Source of the DNA: Centroberyx gerrardi
Taxonomy: Eukaryota; Chordata; Actinopteri; Beryciformes; Berycidae
Length of the DNA: 64,000 nt
Direction: 5' to 3'
Assembly: GCF_048128805.1 (NCBI RefSeq)
Contig: NC_136001.1
Location: forward strand, 7,364,501-7,428,500
Shown here: positions 57,977-64,000 of the stretch, in pieces
Layout: every line of letters begins with the position of its first letter
Numbering within the stretch: the first letter of the stretch is position 1
Translations under genes and position numbers: made by a program
The notes under the pieces: model-generated
Seen by the model: only the letters and a program-made list of their open reading frames with translations
What the model was told of the DNA's origin: nothing
Databases searched by the model: none

Positions 57977-60900
57977 TTACTGTATTCTCACTTTACACAA
58001 CAGATACGTTTTCAGGTACCTCCTGAAAGTCTTGTCCCGTAGGCCATAGATGATTGGACTAATGGATCGTGGCAGGATGTGTATAATAATATAGCAAGCA
58101 AAGAGGGAGTCCGCATAATGTTCAGGGAACCAGTACAGCAGAGCTTTTTTTAACACGGGGAGGGCATAGGTAGCCATACACAACAGCAGCTGAAATCCAT
58201 GAAGGAGGATAGTTTTCTGGGCCTTCTTAGCATCGGTGCTTGCCTCCTTGGCAGTGAACAGGATCCTGAAGTAAGTGTAGAAGATAATGAGCCAAACTAT
58301 GACTAGGAACACTATATAGGTGATATCCCTCTTCTTGATAATGGTGGGATTCCTGAAGACGGTTTCCCTGAGACAGAAGACTCGGGTATGAAAAAACTCC
58401 AGGGGTTCTGTGGCCAGGGCGACGAAGAGGTCGGGGAGGACAGACAACATGCTCGTCGCCCAGATCAGACCAATCAGCATGTGTGTTCTTTTGACTGTAC
58501 AGATCTGCGCATGGCGGAGGGGGACGCAGATGGCAATGTAGCACTCTACCGCCATGCAGGCCAGGTTCAGAGGGGTGTTTTCGGTGGTGAAAAGAGCAAG
58601 CAGGATGGCACAGCAGCAGAGGGAGACATTTATTGTGTAGAGGGTGTAGCTGAGGAGGAATAGCATGATAGTGAGCATCAGCTGGATCATATCGTTGACC
58701 ACCAGGTGAATGAAAAGGATGTAGCGAGGATTCATGTAGAAGATCTGGTTGGCGGGAATGAAGAGGAGAGGGGTATGGGGAGATGGAAGGAGAGGAGGAT
58801 GGAGGGGAAAATTGAGAGAGGAGAGTGGGGAGGAAAGAAAATAGTTGAGTGGAGCAGAGTTCAGTAGAAGAGGGGCAAGGGCAAGACTAGAGAAAACAGC
58901 ACATGGGAAGTGGGGAAAGGTGTAGAGAAAAGGGGAGTTTCTCCAAAGAATCATCATTACAGAACATTGATGCTTTTTTTGGAAACCAAAATCTCTATGT
59001 TTTTGTACTGGATTTACATATTTCTAAGAGCACACATTGTAGTATCGTAATTAAGTTTTCTCATTCTGACATAAATGGCAATTACTTGAGTCATTGCTGC
59101 AGTGTTTACAATGAACACATTAGCAAACATTGTACAGATTCAAAATATAGTGCATTTAATATTGACTTGACTAGTGCAGTGCCCGTTCAAAACGTGCCTG
59201 TCCGGAACGGGCCGATTGCTGCTTGCTGCTTTCTCGAGAACTGCTCGTGCCCGTAGTGCTGCTTTCTCGAGAATCGCGTGTGCCCGTACCGCTTGAGCCC
59301 CGCTGCCGCACAGAGCGCTGTCCGCTTGTTTATTCAAAGTTTAGTAATATTGAACGTGTCGCGTGTCCAAATTGCACCAAATCCGACACTGCACGTCCTT
59401 GGGTCCCCAGTCCCCAGACTTCACCAGTGAGACTAAACTGCGCTTGAACCGTAGAAGCAGTTTACGGCCTTCCATTGGTTGATTCTGCTGCCAATCAAAC
59501 GTGTCTGCGCTCCTATTGGCTAGTTTTACTGCCTCCGCCTCTGTTATTTTCTCCTGTGTGTGCTCGTTCTTCTCTCTCGGGCATGAGCGGGGCGCGTGCC
59601 TTTGTCCCGCTCAGCCAGTCAGAGCCCTGAAGCCCCCCCCCCGCTGCACTCAGACACAGAGCTGAGAGGCTCGCTGTTCGCTTGTTTAGTCGGTTTATTA
59701 ATATTGAACGTGTCACGTGTCCAAATTGCACCAAATCCGACACTGCACATCCTTGGGTCCCCAGCAATACACTCGCCAAGTGTGAAGTCGATCGGACGAA
59801 CGGTTCTCGAGATATGCGAAGGACACACACACATACACACACACTCACTCACAGACAGAGATTCCTCGAATTAGATAGATGTTTACCATAACTTTATCCT
59901 TGTGCCGCTCCTTTATCAAGAGCTGGCAATCACCCGCAGAAGCATTTATAGATGGACAATGCTTTTTCACCACTAGACCTAGGATTGGACTTTTAATACC
60001 TGAAAGGTGTGCTGCTAATTCTGGTGAATCAAACATTAGCTAGACACAGCACTCTTCTTCTTTCTGCCTGTAGTTTTACAGTGACTGTCCACTGACAACA
60101 CCCACACTCCTTGCCAACGCTGTGCTCGTAAATTTTGGACGCTTCATGGGTGTGGAAATAATCGGTGTAGGAAAATTTGATGGTATAGGACTTATCCTAG
60201 ATAAATGCTCAACTGAACACAAACACTATTTTTTTTTTCAGATTTTTTTATTTTTTATTATTATTTATTTCCAATTCCTAAATTTTTTTTTTCAAAAAAG
60301 GTAATATGGGTCATGGATGTTATTGTAGGCCTAACTCCTTGTTTTTCTATGTTGAGAATTGTCAGGTAATGGTCATTTACATCCTGGTCCTCCTGCTAAT
60401 AAATAAAATAAAGTGAATTTTAATTTGTGAAAAGATGCATCATACAAAATTGGATGTGTAGGAACAGTAATAATTATTTTTCCTCCATGCTCTGTCTGGT
60501 GGGACAGGTGGAACATCAAGGGGGATACTTCATGAACAGACATGAATCAAACTGACACCTGCTGTTCTACTTATTAATGCTTGCTTCAGACGTGTAAAAT
60601 TTGCATGAAATAGACTTTAGTTCATCTTTTGGCACCGCCCTGTCAATGTTGAGCTTGGAATTTTTTGACGCTCACCTTCCCACAATTTTCCACATAATCT
60701 CTACGCCTGCAAATTTGGCTGTTCAGTGGACACTCACTGTTAATCCAGCAGCAGAGGTGGTGGTGATATAAATATTAATTTCTGCCATATCTCCTCATTA
60801 AATTGATCATAAGTGGTTGGTTGACAGTGAAGGAATGTCAAACCTGATGTTTGCGGAAGGTGTGAATGAGACTGGCATTGATGTAGTTGATGGAGATGCC

Positions 60901-60993
60901 GAGAGCCACAACAACCACATTTTTGGTCACAGCTGTGGCGAAGGAGTCTCGATATTGTATAACCACTGTTACATTGGCAGATGACACGTTCAT
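57977..60993 (-). CDS. Odorant receptor 131-2-like, gene D4
   Basis: Exons are 60844-60993 (ATG at 60993) and 57977-58744, giving 305 residues. The predicted protein is identical to D2, including KTYLLCKVRIQ and YALPVL. Intron, promoter and hAT neighbour also match D2. It is the second long-type member of the higher-order repeat. Confidence 0.95.
59171..59881 (+). repeat. Dispersed repeat in the D4 coding intron, long form
   Basis: Same as 46514-47229, with two 72-bp segments. The C-run is slightly shorter here. Confidence 0.7.
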
Positions 60994-62441
60994 CTCTTGG
61001 AAGCTGAAGTTGAAGTCTAACAAAAGAGAGACAACGTAATATTCATCAACTATCATAAGAAACATTAACCCAAATATGCAACTTGTATGCAACATTATAG
61101 AGTTGCTATAAGTAATGTCATCATTTATTTACCATTGATCATATATTTATCATTGACTGGTTGAATACCATATTATATAACAGTAGTTACAATAATTATA
61201 CAACAAATGCAATAATTCTATACAATAATACACAACATAATCACACTTAGTAAACTGAGGAAGAACTCTTGGCTGGGTGGCATTGCACATTGTGGAAAAA
61301 TCTCATGCGAATTTTAGATAACGTACAATAAACACTTTAGGAATAACTTCAGTTACATTATCAGGTTCATCATAGGCCTTTAGAGTGAGTCTTAGACATA
61401 TACCATTAACAATTTGATCATGATAATTTCCACGCATGGTTATTTTTCAATAGTCTTTGCTATTTGCACCACAATCGTTGGCTTCATTACAGCTTTGTTG
61501 AAAGTTGCATTTTTAAAACTACTGGGCACTTTTCGACATTGTGGAACCGCTGGATGAATTCAATTTTGTTAGAGAGCCTTCCGTCCTCCTTACCAGGCCC
61601 ACTCAATGACAAGAGCACAAGAAAGTAGTACTCACCTCAGGCAGAAGATCAGGGCATCAACTTGAAAGATAAAAATCAATATAATATTTTGAAAATACAG
61701 TTAAAATAACCACAGTAGTGGAAAGAACAACATGAACGGCCCTTTTTTAATCATCATTATTTTCAGTGTGGTTCCAATTTCCACTTCATTCAGTTCATTG
61801 TTTTGACACTTTGTCTTGAAACTGTGAAGGTGAGGCTGAGTAAGAATTCCAAAACGATATCCATTTTGGGAAGGAAGTTCATCATTGATTATAGATGATC
61901 AGTCTGTAAAACTAGTATTATTTTCAACCAAGGACTTACAAGAAGTTACCTAAGATCCTTTAAAAAGCATCATAATTATTTTCAACTTTTTGCTTTCAAT
62001 TGTCAAGCTATTGTGATGTTTTTCAAATGGTGGAGATCTCAGTTTCAGAATGCTGTGCTGGGAGTGTGGATGAGGGAAGTGCCTCAGGACTGATAATAAC
62101 ATGGATTTCAAAATACAAATTATCCTGCAACAGGAGAAAAGACAAATCTCAGAAAAAAAAAAAAAACACACTAGAGTAAGATAGGATCATGTAGCCATAA
62201 CCAGCATGTTTGCTGCCACACATGGACAATGCACACCTCAGGTAAAGACCAACCTGGTGATATACATCATCAGTCAAGTCAGAATATACATTATCGGTCA
62301 AGTCAGAATATGATAAGGAAATATGAATGAGTTGATGAAAATGTATTTCACTATCATAGCATTGCAGCACTTCATTCAACTCTATTGTGACATTCCTCTG
62401 TGGCTATATGACTGTAGTGAAAGTTCACAGGTGGTACTTAC

Positions 62442-62521
62442 CTTAGTTAATGCAGTCAGACCAGGATGCCAACGTGACATAACAGAGAGTGGCTCCAGAA
62501 AATCTATCAGATACTTTTATA
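62442..62521 (-). promoter_or_regulatory. TATA box and non-coding exon of gene D4
   Basis: TATAAAAG at 62514-62521, exon end at 62442 with donor GTAAGT. Confidence 0.7.
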
Positions 62522-62609
62522 TGTGCTGGGGTTGGCAAACATCTAAGGATACAGGGGTGTGTGTATACATGTGTAGGTGTAGGTGTGAATGCATACAGGT
62601 GGGTAGTAG

Positions 62610-62646
<37 letters not shown>

Positions 62647-62675
62647 CGTGCATGGATGTATGGTTGTGTACACAT

Positions 62676-63451
62676 TAGGGCTGTCAAAATTGGCCAAAAA
62701 TGACGTTCCATTATTCCTTCTAAAAAAACACATAGGTTCGAACCATTCGAATATCTATTTTGGCGCATTATGTCCATAAGAGGGCAAACCAATACAACGA
62801 GAGACATAACTACTTGTATAGGTATATTTATTTCAACATAAACATGTCTTTTAAAAGATCTACATACCTACACATTACAAAATAAACAAATAAAATAATG
62901 TCCTATACCGTAAAACTTCATTTAAAGACCTCTCTCTCTCTCACTGAGGACGCGCTGTCTCTCGGAGCAAGATCAAATGAATGATTCGTAATTGATATGT
63001 TATTCGATAGCCTAATTTTTATACAGGTTAGGTAATATTCATACTGGTTTAAATAAACAATTTGATACAACTTTATCTCGAGGTTACACAATTTTGCCGT
63101 CTGACCAAAATCCGAAGTATTTCCAAACAGGGCTTTTTAGATTGCTCGGAGGGGGTTGTGAACTCTCTGCCATCATTACCACACGGTTGTTGTTGAATTA
63201 TTCGCTCGTTTCAGCTTGACCTATATTTCATTTTCAATCAATGAAAGTGACGTTGTGTGACTTCTGTCCATCATGCAGTGCATTCAGTGCAGCGGCCCAG
63301 GCCCACGCGAGAACTCGCGAGGCGGACAGCCGCGGTAGTGCTGCTTTTTTTTTTTTTTTCACAATCGAATATTAATTTTCATAATCGAATGTCTGTTTTT
63401 TTTTACAATTCGATTATATAATCGAATTTAGAATATTCGTTGACAGCCCTA
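62676..63451. mobile_element. Non-autonomous hAT element upstream of D4 (776 bp)
   Basis: Long form, equal in length to the one at 50024-50799, with the same flanking 8-bp words. Confidence 0.9.
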
Positions 63452-63738
63452 GTACGCATGCACATGGGTCCGTGTGTGTGTGCTCACACTATCTGCCTTA
63501 TTGACTCTGACTCTCCAGCCATAGCATAGAGCTGTAGTTTGAGTTGAAAATGATATTTAACTTTGATACGATGTTCATATCTTTCATCACACTTACATAT
63601 GTGGACATGAACAACCATGGAAATCACAGGAGGTAGATGATATAGTCATTTTCTGTCTATTGTTTCCAATAATTGCAACCAGGCAAAATTATACAATTTC
63701 TCACTGAGAACATAAACACAAACTTCATTTGTATTTGT

Positions 63739-64000
63739 ATAACCACGGCAGACAGCAGTATTTACAGCTGCAGCTGGAGATTCAAGGCCAGAGCGCAGCA
63801 ACTACTCCTACTGCATTCTGCCTTGGATTTAGCTGGTTTTTTTGTTACTGCAAATTTGACATGCAGTTTTGTCTCAAACTAAACATAAATGAGCCAAAAC
63901 AGTTTGTTACAAGATAAAACAGAGGCTGGTGAACAAAGTCGGTTTCCAGTCTTAATTCAATTTTGACCAAACTTGTAGTTTCTACATTTTGCCTTTGCAC
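63739..64000. repeat. Start of monomer M5, cut by the window edge
   Basis: This carries M3-type variants ('tataaccacggcagacagcag' and 'gtagtttctac'), so the alternation short-long-short-long continues. The next D gene should lie just beyond the window. Confidence 0.9.

Larger units (their letters stand above)
57185..63738. repeat. Monomer M4 of the D receptor array (6554 bp, long type)
   Basis: Matches M2 at offset 12,652-12,653 almost exactly. It contains gene D4, whose protein equals D2. Confidence 0.93.

Noticed and set aside
1-64000. CRISPR arrays, operons or prokaryotic signals
   Set aside because: The tandem repeats are kilobase gene units or microsatellites, and everything else is vertebrate in character.

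Overview
The window is nuclear DNA of a teleost fish. It is AT-rich, has vertebrate splice signals, and carries fish-type hAT, Tc1/mariner, Harbinger, L1, CR1/L2-like and Ty3/Gypsy elements. Its host genes are all odorant receptors of the fish 'odorant receptor 131-2-like' type, all on the minus strand. I cannot name the species.

Eight complete receptor genes are visible: A (4897-5982), B (9392-10457), A' (20688-21773), C (33912-35845) and D1-D4 (39226-41809, 45324-48341, 51878-54462, 57977-60993). All share one plan. A TATA box precedes a short non-coding first exon. A small coding exon holds the N-terminus and TM1. A phase-0 intron follows codon 50-52, and one large exon holds TM2-TM7. Predicted proteins are 305-318 residues.

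Region 1 (1-24078) is a direct tandem duplication with a period of 15,791 bp. Positions 1-8287 repeat at 15792-24078 without indels; I noticed one substitution. The junction is 8287/8288, so the right unit is 8288-24078 and the left unit starts outside the window. Each unit should hold one A-type and one B-type gene. A and B are themselves an older duplicate pair. An L1 LINE interrupted by a Tc1/mariner-like element, a CR1/L2-like LINE and several hAT fragments lie between the genes.

Region 2 (22908-32331) is a broken minus-strand Ty3/Gypsy retrotransposon. It has gag, a protease region with a MYND-type zinc finger, reverse transcriptase/RNase H and integrase. Its left LTR is composite and contains a Harbinger remnant with a Myb/SANT-like reading frame.

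Region 3 (32332-38434) has the single-copy receptor C in otherwise unremarkable DNA with a few repeats.

Region 4 (38435-64000) is a pure tandem array with no unique DNA between units. Two monomer types of about 6.1 and 6.55 kb alternate to make a 12,652-bp higher-order repeat. This repeat is present twice, and a fifth monomer begins at the right edge. Each monomer carries one D gene, a repeat in its coding intron and a hAT element just upstream of its promoter. The main story is therefore very recent expansion and homogenisation of an olfactory receptor cluster, or in part an assembly artefact imitating it.
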